Positions 1-9,526 of a stretch of DNA of 36,012 bases are shown one piece after another. Positions within the stretch are counted from its first letter, which is position 1; the number at the start of each line of letters is the position of its first letter. The notes under the pieces were generated by a model, which was given only the letters and a program-made list of their open reading frames with translations, was not told where the DNA came from and did not search any database. The position numbers and the translations under genes are program-made. Origin of the DNA: Asterionellopsis glacialis (taxonomy: Eukaryota > Bacillariophyta > Plagiogrammaphyceae > Rhaphoneidales > Asterionellopsidaceae); the NCBI GenBank assembly GCA_014885115.2, contig WKLE02003491.1:8591-44602 (forward strand), written 5' to 3'.

Positions 1-266
1 GTGTGAAAAGTAAAGGTGTTTAATGTCAGACTATTGACCATTAAGATATTTGCATATATCATGGTCAGAGTCGAGGGAAGCACATCAGCAACATATGTGT
101 TGGGATACTTGACCAGAATTACAGGTAAGACAAGTTCAGTGGTCCAATTCTCTTTAAGTTGATCACCAAAATCATCTGCTAGTTCTAAAAGCTTCCGGTG
201 AGAAAGTTTGGTTTGATTAGGAGAAACTGGAGTTGGAACAGACATGATAATTTTATCATCCGACAT
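1..266 (-). CDS. Partial ORF running off the left edge, unknown product
   Basis: From an ATG at 266 the minus strand reads without a stop to base 1, giving 88 codons and still open. It begins MSDDKIIMSVPTPVSPNQ and includes KYPNTYVADVLPSTLTMIYA. The composition looks like a soluble protein, not chance reading. The frame is also open for some distance upstream of this ATG, so the true start may be further out. A possible splice donor (CCT then GTAATT, near 123) means the distal part could be intron. No family was recognised. Confidence is moderate that it is coding and low on its limits. Confidence 0.4.
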   Translation of the reverse strand, partial: MSDDKIIMSVPTPVSPNQTKLSHRKLLELADDFGDQLKENWTTELVLPVILVKYPNTYVADVLPSTLTMIYANILMVNSLTLNTFTFH

Positions 267-1121
267 GGGCAAGTTTGTAAAAAAGTTTCAGCAGTAATAT
301 AGTTTTCAGTCGGTGCACCAAAAATGAAAATGATAAACCAAAAGAAGAAGTGCATTGTCCAAAAAATTGGCAGGCTCAAAATTTTGGAAGCAATGCATCC
401 TTGGTGGAGTGAGGGACAGAATTTTGGAGAAAATTAGAGAGGGAAATTTGGGAGAGGAAACCAAAAAAGGGGAGGGGGAGGTCGGGGGACACCCGGAAGT
501 GATACGTCAGAATACCATGACGAATAATCGGTACCGATAAAAGACAGTCCTACATACCCTCAGTATGTAGTTCTACGTACCAGTACACGTAAGTTGGATA
601 GTCTACTTACTAGATTTACAATAAATAAAATTGGGGGGAAGAGGGCAGAAGGAGTCTTTTTTTCTTAGATTTGCCAGGGGAAACACTTTTAGAAGTGTAC
701 TCTACCTATTTATGTTTGTTTCTCTACATTCTTTAAAACACACCAATCCTTAGAAAATATAGCACCCGGTACTCTTATTATTCCCCAAGACGTGAATAAA
801 GTAATCACTATAAAGGCTGACAAAGAATCTTTCTGAAATCTGAAAAGTATACAATCTTTGCACATTCGAACACTTTGTAAAATAGAATCTTTTTGTGTTA
901 CATAACATATAATATCAAAAAATGCATGTTGATCACCTGCATTTTTTTACTCCGCTAGTTACCATTTTGTTCTTCGTCTGTTTATGCATAAACAATGATC
1001 CTAGCAAACCATTTCGGACCGTTCAAGGTTTCACAACAGACAATGATTTCCATATCAGCGCTAATACCAACTAATTCTGTGTTGGATGCTGATGATACGA
1101 CTCGTATCGCTGGTGCACGAT
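267..1121. other. Gene-free stretch
   Basis: AT-rich sequence with homopolymer runs and no ORF of convincing composition on either strand. A short minus-strand ORF (185-379) overlaps the partial ORF at the left edge in another frame. Near 540-600 the triplets TAC/GTA recur in short palindromic pieces (TACATACC..GTACCAGTACACGTA). Nothing else is seen. Confidence 0.5.
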
Positions 1122-1466
1122 TTAGAAAAACATTTCTGATTTTGTTACTCTTGGCACTATGGTTTTGTATTGACTATTTTCTTCCATTTGACGTAACATG
1201 TCTTGTCCCAAATACCTTAATCTATTCACTGCTACTATTGTGCTCACAGCTGCCTTGAATTTTCTTCGTACCAAACGGGTAGCTCGTTCCCTTTCTGGAT
1301 CGGCTATATGGAGGATAGAACAGGTTGGTACTGGTGAAGGTATACCTTCTGTCGTAGGAAGGGATGAGGACGATAGCACACTTACTGCATCCCTATCATT
1401 ATGATGACTCTTTTTGTTATTTATTGTTGTGCTATTTTCTTCAATGTATTGTTCAATGAAAGGCAT
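1122..1466 (-). CDS. Small hypothetical protein, 114 residues
   Basis: The ORF starts at ATG 1466; a TTG five codons earlier follows directly on a TAA and is not needed. The first half is polar and serine-rich. The second half has a basic amphipathic stretch, ERATRLVRRKFKAAV followed by STIVAVNRLRYLGQDM, of the sort seen in helical or IQ-like segments of stramenopile signalling proteins. That resemblance is only impressionistic. There is no signal peptide or membrane segment. It may be a terminal exon of a longer gene, because the strongest coding look is in the C-terminal half. Function unknown. Confidence 0.35.
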   Translation of the reverse strand: MPFIEQYIEENSTTINNKKSHHNDRDAVSVLSSSSLPTTEGIPSPVPTCSILHIADPERERATRLVRRKFKAAVSTIVAVNRLRYLGQDMLRQMEENSQYKTIVPRVTKSEMFF

Positions 1467-1557
1467 GGTTGTTACATTCAATTATATTTTCAAAACAAAC
1501 TACAATTATTTGATTGATTCGATGGTTTGCGTTTTTCTCTTTGAGATCGCAGGGTAT

Positions 1558-1866
1558 TTACAAGTAGAAATCAAGGTGCAATAGAAAATCTAGCGCTGAG
1601 GATGGAATTTTATATTCTGGAGAGTTTTGGACATCAGATACAATGGTGTTATATATTTGCTCAATTGACAAATGAAAGATGTGATGTTTGATATCGACGT
1701 GGTTGGAGTTTTAGGTTCTCGGAAGAGGACTGAAATTGACGTTGTGCAGTGATATATTATGGCATCCTTGTGATGCAGTGGCGATGGTAAGAGTCTCTGA
1801 GGGGATACCGGCGTGCGATGCAGGTGCATTGAACCAAACGTATCCCGATACAAAACTCCGGTACCC
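1558..1866 (-). pseudogene. Coding-like frame with one in-frame stop, unknown product
   Basis: The minus strand reads 51 codons after a TGA (1869-1867), meets a TAA at 1713-1711, and then reads another 50 codons in the same frame to a TAA at 1560-1558. Both halves look protein-like: the first has FNAPASHAGIPSETLTIATA, the second SIEQIYNTIVSDVQNSPEYK and SALDFLLHLDFYL. There is no ATG upstream in this frame; another frame has MYNIIIKIFSIF ahead of it (ATG 1916). Either this is a decayed gene, or the stop lies in an unrecognised intron, or it is chance. No family was recognised. Confidence 0.25.
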
Positions 1867-2551
1867 TCATTGTGATTCTTGAATATGGAGAAAATTTTGA
1901 TAATAATATTGTACATTAGACAGTATGAACAAGACTATTTAAGTACGATTTATTAGCTGTACAACTTCTTACTATGATGTATGAAAATCACTTCGAGTAG
2001 GCAGGCGCGAATCTAATCTATGTATTTATTAATTAGAAGAACAAAAGGCGGCGAAGGTATTCAATTCTTCCTTTTGCTGGTAGCTGTATTTACCAGTACC
2101 ATTTGGGACAGGTGCGCATCCAATCTTCAATCGTGTCTGTTCGTAAAAGATGACCGTACAAAGGCCAGACCCACGGACAAACTCACTTGCTCACTTTTTA
2201 GAGGAAATACGATTCCTTCGACTTTTACATTACCACGAGAAAATGGTAAGCTTTTCGCATGTGACGCCGTGCATGTACTGTACGAGAACTGTACTCTACG
2301 GTACAACATCTGGGACCTACTCGTGCAGCACCCACCAAAACGAAAAGCACCTGCTCTATTTTCCGTTGCACTGGTAACGGTTGTTACGTACTTGGTGAAG
2401 TTTCAATTAAAAAACCCTCTACCCTTCCATTTACTGAAAATCCGTACACGGAATTTCTCTCCAAATAGAGTTAGCTCTCTAATACTGTATCCATAAGGTC
2501 TACATCGAAAATTGTTTCAATCCCAAAGCGCAATTTGAATGGAAGCAAAGT
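1867..2551. other. Gene-free stretch upstream of the first SET gene
   Basis: A 158-codon plus-strand ORF (2020-2496) is present but has an erratic composition and no domain, so it is not called. The stretch presumably holds the promoter of the SET gene starting at 2552. No clear regulatory motif was identified. Confidence 0.4.
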
Positions 2552-3301
2552 ATGAGGGAAAAATCCAGTGACATAGACAAGTTCAATAACGAAACTACAG
2601 CAAAAAATGTAGACAAGGTAAAACGACACGATCCAGAGATTTTTGCTTTACAGTCACGTCGAGTTTCGAACCTATTCACCTGGTATGAATTTGCAGCTAG
2701 GCCTGATATAACAAATGATTCGATGAATGCAAAGGCCCATGTAAAAGACTTGGATTTGTTCGAGACGGAAGTCGATCATATTCCCACTATATTGCAACAT
2801 TATTTACAAGCACGCAAGGAAATGAATTCAAATTTACCACCGTATGAAACTATTGTTCCTAGTGACGATGACAACATGGTGGATGAATCTATTTTATATG
2901 TATCTCAATCTACCATTCCGAACGCCGGTCAAGGATTATTCACATCAAAATTTGTTAAACAGGGTCAAATATTATGCTATTATACTGGTCACCGTCATGA
3001 TAATATCAGTCAACGACATCTTGCTGATAAAAGTTATTTGTTGCGGTTACGGAATGGATATCCATCCTCGTCTAGAATGAACGATGGATTTGTAGATGCC
3101 GGACCATGTTTTGATGTAAAGGCACGGTACATAAATGATCCTTCTGCAGGCAGCGGCGACAATGAAAGCCAAGAATTTAATGTGAAGTTTGAACATATAG
3201 AAAAACCCAACATATGGTATGCCAAGGTTGTAGCTTTAAGAGACATTCCTGCCGGAGATGAGATATTCCTTTGCTACGGACCAAGGTATTGGTTAGAATG
3301 A
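2552..3301 (+). CDS. SET-domain protein (putative protein lysine methyltransferase)
   Basis: The 249-residue protein has a SET domain filling the C-terminal half. Visible landmarks are N124-A-G-Q-G-L-F130 (the SET-N GxG turn), RYINDP at about 192-197 in place of the usual NHxxxPN, the following NVKFEH strand, and GDEIFLCYGPRYWLE at the C-terminus, the ExxxxYG motif with an aromatic tail. The family transfers methyl from S-adenosylmethionine to lysines of histones or other proteins; the substrate here is unknown. The YIND form occurs in a recognisable SET subgroup of algae and oomycetes. No pre-SET or post-SET cysteine cluster is visible. The N-terminal 110 residues are polar and match nothing recognised. 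The frame is intact and intronless; the start is the first ATG in frame. A diverged copy of its last exon sequence follows 46 bases downstream. Confidence 0.85.
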   Translation: MREKSSDIDKFNNETTAKNVDKVKRHDPEIFALQSRRVSNLFTWYEFAARPDITNDSMNAKAHVKDLDLFETEVDHIPTILQHYLQARKEMNSNLPPYETIVPSDDDNMVDESILYVSQSTIPNAGQGLFTSKFVKQGQILCYYTGHRHDNISQRHLADKSYLLRLRNGYPSSSRMNDGFVDAGPCFDVKARYINDPSAGSGDNESQEFNVKFEHIEKPNIWYAKVVALRDIPAGDEIFLCYGPRYWLE

Positions 3302-3346
3302 ACAACCCACAATAAATTATGCTATGCGGTAGGGCTTACCGAATAT

Positions 3347-3415
3347 GAGCTGTTCCTTTTGCTACGAACTAAGGAATTGATCAGTATGATGAACCCACGA
3401 TAACTGTGCTGCGTC
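3347..3415 (+). repeat. Diverged tandem copy of the 3' end of the SET gene
   Basis: Bases 3260-3328 (end of the SET ORF plus its first non-coding bases) and 3347-3415 align along their length. The shared blocks include the codons for the LCYG motif (TTTGCTACGGACCAAGG versus TTTTGCTACGAACTAAGG), then GATCAG/GGTTAG-like sequence and the trailing ATGA-ACCCAC-ATAA block. The copy has no ORF of its own. It is a local partial duplication, off by several substitutions and small indels. Confidence 0.6.
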
Positions 3416-3833
3416 TTAGGTTTTCAGCTTGAGTAACGTACTTAGTTGAAAACAAATTAAAGGAGGACCTGGTACCGTGTTAGATTTCAGTTTTGGCTTG
3501 TTACCAGGACACTCGTACGTAGAGAAGTAAATGAAAAAAAATGTAGTATTATTTGCTGTATTTGCTTGCGTTTTTTTCTCATCCCTGTTGCATCGAAGCA
3601 TTTCACATCGTGATGTGTCTTATGAATGCCATTTAATTCATTTCTTTGTGCATGTGATTTTTTTAGGGATCATGTACCAGGCACAACCCAAGACACGATA
3701 GTCTAGGATTACCGCAAATTAAATATCGTTGATCAACCTGTAGGACAAAGTCCTACTATTACAGGACACCCACTCTAAGGAAAACGATATATTCTGCAGG
3801 AAAGTGAATCGGAATCTACGATCTAAAATGTTG

Positions 3834-4155
3834 TTTAATTAACACAGTAAATAAAAAAGGAAGATTGGAAACTTAGTGAGCAGGACCAAAAAGGTGTACT
3901 TCTTGGTGGAGCAATACTATTGTAGATCCATAGTATGAGTTCAGGATAGTAAACCTAAACTTTTCACGACTGCCCGAAGTACAGTACTTGGGTATGATCT
4001 TTTTAAGCGAAATCAAAATACAGACATCCGAATTCGTTTCGCATAGAACCACTTTATATGTATGGAAGAACATCAAGCTTTTCGCAATTGTGTCACATGA
4101 AACTTCTTGTTTTTCATAGTACATGTAATATAGTCGCAATCCCGACTCAAGAACC
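3834..4155 (+). repeat. Tandem duplication, copy 1
   Basis: Opens with TTTAATTAACACAGTAAAT and ends near CAATCCCGACT. It shares ordered blocks with copy 2: GTGAGCAGGACC, TACTTCTTGG, TATGAGTTCAGG, GGGTATGAT, CGAATTCGT, CGCATAGAACC, TATGGAAGAACATCAA, AATTGTGTC. Divergence by substitutions and indels is considerable, so it is not recent. No coding potential; no terminal inverted repeats seen. Confidence 0.75.
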
Positions 4156-4212
4156 AATCAGGACATGAAAGGCACCAATCAGTACTTCTTGAGACCCGAT
4201 ACGCTAAAGGTT

Positions 4213-4570
4213 TTTAATTAACACAGTAAATGAAAAAAAGAAGCCTGAAAACTGTATATATCGATACAGTAAAGTGAGCAGGACCTAAAAAGGTATCGGT
4301 ACTTCTTGGTAGAGTAGCAATTCTCCCTATTTTAGATCAATATTATGAGTTCAGGGTAGTGAACCAGAACTATTCGTAAGTATCTGGGTATGATTTTTTT
4401 ACGAAAAATAAAAATGTACAGCGAATTCGTGTTGCATAGAACCTGATAGGAAAAAGTTTCTGGGAAGAGAACTTGTATATTTATGGAAGAACATCAAAGC
4501 TTTTCTCAATTGTGTCGCATAGAAAATTCTTGCTATTAATTATTGTCACAGCAATCCCGACTTATGAACG
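4213..4570 (+). repeat. Tandem duplication, copy 2
   Basis: Opens with the same TTTAATTAACACAGTAAAT and carries the same blocks in the same order as copy 1, with insertions (for example TGTATATATCGATACAG near 4254 and AGGAAAAAGTTTCTGGGAAG near 4448) that make it somewhat longer. A spacer of about 57 bases separates the copies. Confidence 0.75.
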
Positions 4571-5065
4571 AGAATAGCCCGACATCAAAATTATTTAAGG
4601 CTATGCAGGATATGTATGTTTGTTTCCACGAATGAAAAAAAATACTGAATTCACGTCTAATTTCGAACGATCCACTCCTCTTGAAAGGTTCGTTTCTCTA
4701 GAAAATACTGTACTTTTCATTCGGAGTATTCTTGACTATTACTGTAAGGCGCATTATCTTTCGAAACAATTGAAGATATTTAGAGGTTTGATAGAGTCAA
4801 ACTATCTTCTTTATTCTGGTACTGTACCAGGTACTTTTGACACTTGGAGATTCAATCGAATCCATGTCTAGAGAGGTCCTACTACCAGGTACAGAGCTTC
4901 TTGTTCTCTTTCTCACACAAGACAACGAATTCAAAAACAAGTCGAACAGGAAAAAATCATTTCTTGTCACATTCTTTCGTCCTTCATTTATTTCGCTTGG
5001 TAAATACATTAGTATTCTAATTACACATTGCATAAACAGCATAAACCAAGAAGGCACATGAAAAT

Positions 5066-5834
5066 ATGAATCGTAAAATGGAAACCACAACCAAGGAAAA
5101 CGGAGGCAATGTACAACAAGAAGATATTCAAAATCGCATTCTCCGTATAAAATCAGCCCCTCAAGTGCATACGCCGTACAGAAAGTTACCAAAACATTTT
5201 CAACCAACAAAATTTGATGGTATGTCAACTTCGATTGCATATGATTGTTCGGAATAAAAATACTACATATTCCAAACTCGCATTTGCTTACACGCAATTC
5301 TTTTTTTCTTTGTTTGGGATACGTTTACTCATTCAAGTTTTGTGTGGGCGTGAAAAGGAATCAAGGTCACATGCAGGAAACCATAGGTTTCGACAATTGA
5401 TTGCACAGAATTTAAAACGATATGTAAAGGCAGAATATCGTGATGAACGATCTTTGATTGTTCAATCTATAGTAGATGAAATTCGTCATGACGCATCATC
5501 TATTGGTGGTGCAGGATTTGTGAAAAAGTACAATGACAATGGTGATTGTGGTGATGGTTGGATTGAAATTGGTGATCTACAAGCACGTGAAAAATGTGCA
5601 CATGCTTTACGTGATTTGAATAAACTAAAAAACCGTCGTCAAGTTCGACAAGAACAAGTTGGTTTTGTTCATTGTGATGATGACAACTCAAATTCAACTG
5701 ATTATGTTGAGAAGGTAGGTAAATCTAGAAACTTTGGAGAGAAATATTTTTCATTGATGCTATCACAGCAAAATTTCTTTCTTCAATCACTACTAGAAGA
5801 TAATGCTGATACCTCGAAATCATCATCATCATAA
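5066..5834 (+). CDS. DUF6824-like diatom protein, two exons
   Basis: Exon 1 is 5066-5219 and exon 2 is 5338-5834; the 118-base intron starts GTATGT and ends TTCAAG. Splicing in phase 1 gives a 216-residue protein and creates the family's diagnostic start: KFDVLCGREKESRSHAGN, then RFRQLIAQNLKRYVKAEYR, SIVDEIRHD, GAGFVKKY, W-x-E-I-GD and AREKCAHALRDL. This is the layout of a domain expanded in diatoms (DVLCGRG, HxGNxxFR, W/Y-xxxGD, AREKxxxALR) and annotated as DUF6824; its biochemical role is unknown. The N-terminal 50 residues are polar with PYRKLPKHF before the domain. The C-terminus ends in a serine run. A +1 frame downstream (5815-5940) also reads like protein, so the annotated end may be affected by a one-base error. 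Confidence 0.8.
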
Positions 5835-6412
5835 TGAAGAAGAACGATTACTTCAAAGAAAAATACTTGACTATATGTATAATGAGCTACATTCCATTAA
5901 AATAAGAAAAGTGAATAAACACAGTGTTTACCACACCTGATACGGATGAAGTCTCTTTGCAATAAACGCATAAAGTAGGATTGTAGTAATATATTCTCTA
6001 TGCGCTCAAAACAAATGTTTGATACTGTTTAAGTTATACATCAACCGTAGTGTAGGTAGCAGCTTTGTCTATCTCTATTATTTATTTCTATTGATTTAGA
6101 GAGTCATTACAGGAATTAAGTGATGCATCAATCCTTAATCGTTGAAACATACTCACACAAAATGAATCTGGATGCAATAAGGGAGGAAAGTTTAGAGTAC
6201 GTCTGCTATACAGAGCCATTTCTTTTTAAACGTACACGTAAACATAGGAAAATCTGCATAATTGGTTCATTTTCAAAACAAGACTCCAACCTTGTAGAAT
6301 AATTCGAGTTGACATTCGAAAAACAATCATCCATTCAGAGAACACACGAATGTTGTTGTAAGAAAGTGCAATGAAAAAACTTTTCTACTCTATTTCTTTG
6401 AAATGATTTGTT
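5835..6412. other. Gene-free stretch, first 105 bases possibly coding
   Basis: Bases 5815-5940 in the +1 frame read RNHHHHNEEERLLQRKILDY and then MYNELHSIKIRKVNKHSVYH before a TGA, which resembles the real C-terminus of the preceding gene. The remainder, to 6412, holds only a short ORF (6120-6302) without recognisable features and the 3' flank of the next gene. Confidence 0.4.
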
Positions 6413-7267
6413 TTAGTTTGTCTTTTCCTTGAGACTTACAATCTGTGCAGAAAGGAATCGTTGCAGTTTGACATTTTTCACAAATTGATCTTCCCAGTAT
6501 AGAAATGGGACTGTACCTATTATTATTAGACCAATTATAAATGCTGACCATGCTGCAGATTTATCTTGAATGTTATCCGAATAAACTTGCTGTACTGTTA
6601 ATCCAAGACTGGTGATCATCAAAATTGAACCTACAACGCATATCTGCTTTATTCTTTGTGAATGTTGTTTTGAATTGTATACTTGAAGTTGTTGTTGAAT
6701 GAGTTCTACAGGATAGCCCGACTGTGGCATTTTGGGTAACCGTAATAATTCTACAGTAGTAGGAATATCACCGTCCCTCTTTGCCGTTCTTGTATTGCTA
6801 TTTTTTTGTGGTTGCCCGACTGTAGCAAGAGTTGAAATACCAAATTTTCGTACAAATTGTTTCGTCTCGTAGGCATCTGGATGTTTGATTTTCATGGTAG
6901 CGTTGTTTGCATATCGATGTTGAGGCGCTTCGTACATAACTTCAACAACAACAATAGAGTCCTCCTCTTCCATCTTTTTAGCGCTATCTTTCTTACTACC
7001 GTCTCTTTTGACTTTATCATCATCAATGTTGGAAATTTTGGTAGATGATGATGAAATAATTTTCCCTACCGTGAGTATACCATTCTTTTCATATTCGTTC
7101 AAAAGAGAATGTGTGGCTATTGGTTCAAATAGTAGGTAATGTAGGATAAAACTAATTACAAGAGATACACAAATATAGGGAGACAATACAAGTATGGCAT
7201 TGATAATAACCATTATATCATCACCATCATTGTTATGGTCATCTACAAAATCGTTTGTGTTGCTCAT
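6413..7267 (-). CDS. Conserved-looking membrane protein, three predicted helices
   Basis: 284 residues from an ATG at 7267, intronless. One long hydrophobic segment lies near residues 18-50 (IMVIINAILVLSPYICVSLV onward) and two more near 207-228 and 238-258 (AAWSAFIIGLIIIGTVPFLY). Between them lies a polar domain of about 150 residues with a beta-rich stretch, SIVVVEVMYEAPQHRYANN, then TMKIKHPDAYETKQFVRKFG, flanked by lysine- and serine-rich linkers. The arrangement recalls proteins in which a soluble beta domain is anchored by helices on both sides (DUF3592-like), but no signature residue settles this. No targeting peptide. A pyrimidine-rich TCTCT tract lies just upstream (about 7350-7400). 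Function unknown. Confidence 0.7.
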   Translation of the reverse strand: MSNTNDFVDDHNNDGDDIMVIINAILVLSPYICVSLVISFILHYLLFEPIATHSLLNEYEKNGILTVGKIISSSSTKISNIDDDKVKRDGSKKDSAKKMEEEDSIVVVEVMYEAPQHRYANNATMKIKHPDAYETKQFVRKFGISTLATVGQPQKNSNTRTAKRDGDIPTTVELLRLPKMPQSGYPVELIQQQLQVYNSKQHSQRIKQICVVGSILMITSLGLTVQQVYSDNIQDKSAAWSAFIIGLIIIGTVPFLYWEDQFVKNVKLQRFLSAQIVSLKEKTN

Positions 7268-8128
7268 TGTTGCACACGATCAATTCTACAGACGCACACG
7301 GACTGACCACTTTTATAATTTTCAATCCGATTGATTGAATTTTCCCCCTTTCTCTCTTTCCCGACATCAACTCTCTCTGTCTTTGTTAATCTCGGTTGTC
7401 TCGGTTGTTCCGAGCGTTGGAAAACGAAAGCCTTCTGCTTTTATGCATAGCCTTTTCTGATTGGTTTTGAAGAGAGACGACATATCTTCTTTGGAAAACA
7501 ATAATATTATTTATTATTTTGTGTCGCTTTCGTCAGTATCGTACGTACAGTTAGTAATGTATGTCTTTTACAAGCAGTACAATTGTAACAGAAGAAAATA
7601 TTGTTGCATGTATGTAGGACGAAAAATGATGTTTGTACTGCTTCCGCCAATGAGTTTCCGGCAACAGTACCAGGTAGAGGTAGTCTCACCTCTTTCCCTG
7701 GTACCCCGTACCTGGTACACTTCCATTCTGGAAGTTGGACCCTACTGGCTTGGGAGTCCGATATCTCAGTCGAGTGAGTCGTCGAACATGTGTGAGTCAG
7801 TCTGTTGTTTGGATCTGTCTCAATTTTTCTTACAGATATGGTTAGCTTTGTGGTATATTTCTCTATTTTTGAAATTGTATTTTGATATGGTTTCGATTCG
7901 CAACCATTTCTATATATCATAATGTTCTCAAAGCATAGGATAAAAGTCAAAATTCATTTATAAAAATTAACCAGTGCTCATTTATAGTTTTTTTTTAAAA
8001 ACACCAAGAGAATAAAGCTTTCGCTTTTGAATTATTACTATATCCACCTGTCACAGCTATTCAACAAGAAACAAACAAGGCTTGAAGTTTGAAAGTGAAC
8101 AATATATATTACGTTGTGAGCACCGTAA
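7268..8128. other. Gene-free spacer with GTACC near-palindromes
   Basis: This lies between divergently placed genes. It holds overlapping ORFs on both strands (7461-7922 plus, 7507-7950 minus) that mirror each other and match nothing. The first 150 bases contain TCTCTC tracts and CTCGGTTGTCTCGGTTGTTCCGAG, likely promoter sequence of the minus-strand membrane gene. A cluster of GTACC near-palindromes sits at 7667-7718. Confidence 0.5.
7667..7718. repeat. Cluster of GTACC(A/T)GGTAC near-palindromes
   Basis: Three copies occur within 52 bases: GTACCAGGTA at 7667-7676, CCTGGTACC at 7698-7706 and GTACCTGGTAC at 7708-7718. The first and the later copies are in opposite orientation and could pair as a hairpin, helped by GAGGT/ACCTC in the loop. 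Similar copies recur in other spacers of this window. Confidence 0.6.
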
Positions 8129-8707
8129 ATGCAATATATGAGTATGACGATGACACGAAGTACAGCGTCTTTCCTGCTGTTGGTAACTTTATGTGCTACA
8201 AAGTGTCTTGCAATTGTTGCTTGGATGCTTCCTTCATCTCCTGGAACAAGCCACAACAGCGCTCGTTGCCATGGTACCAAAACATACAACCGAAGAAATC
8301 GCATTGGAACGATTTTCACAATGTCACCATTGGTGTGCTATCAAAAGTATGATTTGACTTTGTTACAACAATCAAAACAACCAGACAATAATCAAAAGAA
8401 TGATAAAACCAACGACAGTGATAAAAACGGTGCTGATATTGTGGATGAATTTTTAGATCGTCAATTTTTTGATCCAGACAAAGTAATTGAAGATAATAAC
8501 GACGATGATACTACAAGTAGCTCTCCGGCATTCATACGATGGTTTGCTAATTTGGTAAAGAACGATTACGAAACTGCAGAAGCTTTGTATGCAGGAACAT
8601 TCTTCGTCTTTTTAGTTATTTTAACACAAGAAGCTTTACGATGGCAACTTTATGGTGATAATTATGTTCCCTTTGCAAGTGGACGTAGTGTGGGTTCCTT
8701 ATTTTAG
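8129..8707 (+). CDS. Probable plastid membrane protein with bipartite presequence
   Basis: 192 residues, intronless. The N-terminus looks like a signal peptide (MTRSTASFLLLVTLCATKCL) and then AIVA followed by W, an ASAF-like junction with an aromatic at +1; a serine/threonine/arginine-rich stretch follows (SSPGTSHNSARCHGTKTYNR), as in transit peptides. The middle is acidic (EDNNDDDTTSS). The C-terminal 60 residues look conserved: FIRWFANLVKNDYETAEALY, then one hydrophobic helix (AGTFFVFLVILTQEALRW) and the tail YGDNYVPFASGRSVGSLF. The likely location is a plastid membrane, probably thylakoid or envelope, with one transmembrane helix. The role is unknown. An upstream start two to six codons away would change little. 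Confidence 0.75.
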   Translation: MQYMSMTMTRSTASFLLLVTLCATKCLAIVAWMLPSSPGTSHNSARCHGTKTYNRRNRIGTIFTMSPLVCYQKYDLTLLQQSKQPDNNQKNDKTNDSDKNGADIVDEFLDRQFFDPDKVIEDNNDDDTTSSSPAFIRWFANLVKNDYETAEALYAGTFFVFLVILTQEALRWQLYGDNYVPFASGRSVGSLF

Positions 8708-9526
8708 AAACAGAAAATTACACATCTAGTATCGAAACTTTTGTACTTTTCATGTTTCTTTCGCCCCTCACCGCTACTACGAGGTGTAATAGCAGTGGGA
8801 ATTGATAGTACAAACACCAGAGCCAGGAAAACAACAGCTATTGCACGTGGTACTTTCAACTTCTACATCATTTTCGTCATCTTACTATTGCATTTTATCA
8901 TCTGCAGCATCATCCAAAGCAATGATTAATAATAGTGGAATTGATCCTCCCAAGTTGACTACTAGTGGTGTCAATACCGGTAAGCTGCACCATCCCTGAA
9001 TGAGAGTGGTAGGATCGTAATGCAAAATCTTCATCGGTGGTCTTCTCTTATAATTGAACTTGAACAACGATGACGAATATTGCATAAGGAAGAACTTTCT
9101 CGCCCTTCATGTTACTCCTCGTCGTCTCCTGAACTGCCAGTCACTACTGCGCACAATTCTGTACCACTTACAATACTACATCTCCAATTTTTCCTTATAC
9201 AACCGCACCAACCGCTCACATCATTAGACACTTCATCAGACGAGTAAATACCCTCTCTACGCTTCAAAAGCAAATGAACACACAATCATAATAGTACTTT
9301 GGTATGGTACTCCGCCATCTGCAGCAGCACCAGTTCCGTCGACTGGACAACAAACAGGATTCCATACTACTTGTACTGAGGCCATGGTAAATACACGTAC
9401 AACACCAATATTTAATGAACAGCAACAATCTCACCAAACAACAGGATTTGGCGGAAAAAATTACATACAACAAGTTATGTAGTGGTTCTATTGCTGGCGG
9501 AACTAATACTAATACTGTAACATTCA
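8708..9526. other. Coding-like pieces on both strands, gene model unresolved
   Basis: Minus strand: 9385-9257 reads a 42-codon ORF from ATG (MASVQVVWNPVCCPVDGTGA, ending IMIVCSFAFEA) and, after a one-base shift, continues REGIYSSDEVSNDV to GSSGDDEE and a TAA at 9114-9112. A further minus frame from 9085 (IQGWCSLPVLTPLVVNLGGS) meets TAG and TAA at 8887-8882 and then reads DDENDVEVESTTCNSCC to a stop at 8777. Plus strand: a Ser/Thr-rich frame ends at 8979 on a good donor (GGTAAGC), can be joined in phase to 9093 (113-base intron) and reads to SSDE; 9300-9489 has PPSAAAPVPSTGQQTGFHTT. The two readings are antiparallel, so at most one can be mainly right. No domain was recognised on either strand. 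Confidence 0.3.

Larger units (their letters stand above)
3302..5065. other. Gene-free stretch with duplications
   Basis: No ORF here has protein-like composition. It contains a diverged copy of the SET gene's 3' end, a tandem duplication of about 0.35 kb, and copies of the GTACC(A/T)GGTAC near-palindrome at about 3468, 4824 and 4883. A 166-codon minus-strand ORF (4797-5297) overlaps the DUF6824-like first exon and is taken as chance. Confidence 0.5.

Noticed and set aside
2020..2496. 158-codon plus-strand ORF upstream of the SET gene
   Set aside because: Composition is erratic, with no domain, no targeting signal that fits the rest, and overlapping ORFs in other frames.
4797..5297. 166-codon minus-strand ORF
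   Set aside because: It overlaps the well-supported first exon and intron of the DUF6824-like gene on the other strand and has no recognisable motif.
7461..7950. Overlapping ORFs of about 150 codons on both strands
   Set aside because: They mirror each other, run through the palindrome cluster and contain no domain; both are likely chance.
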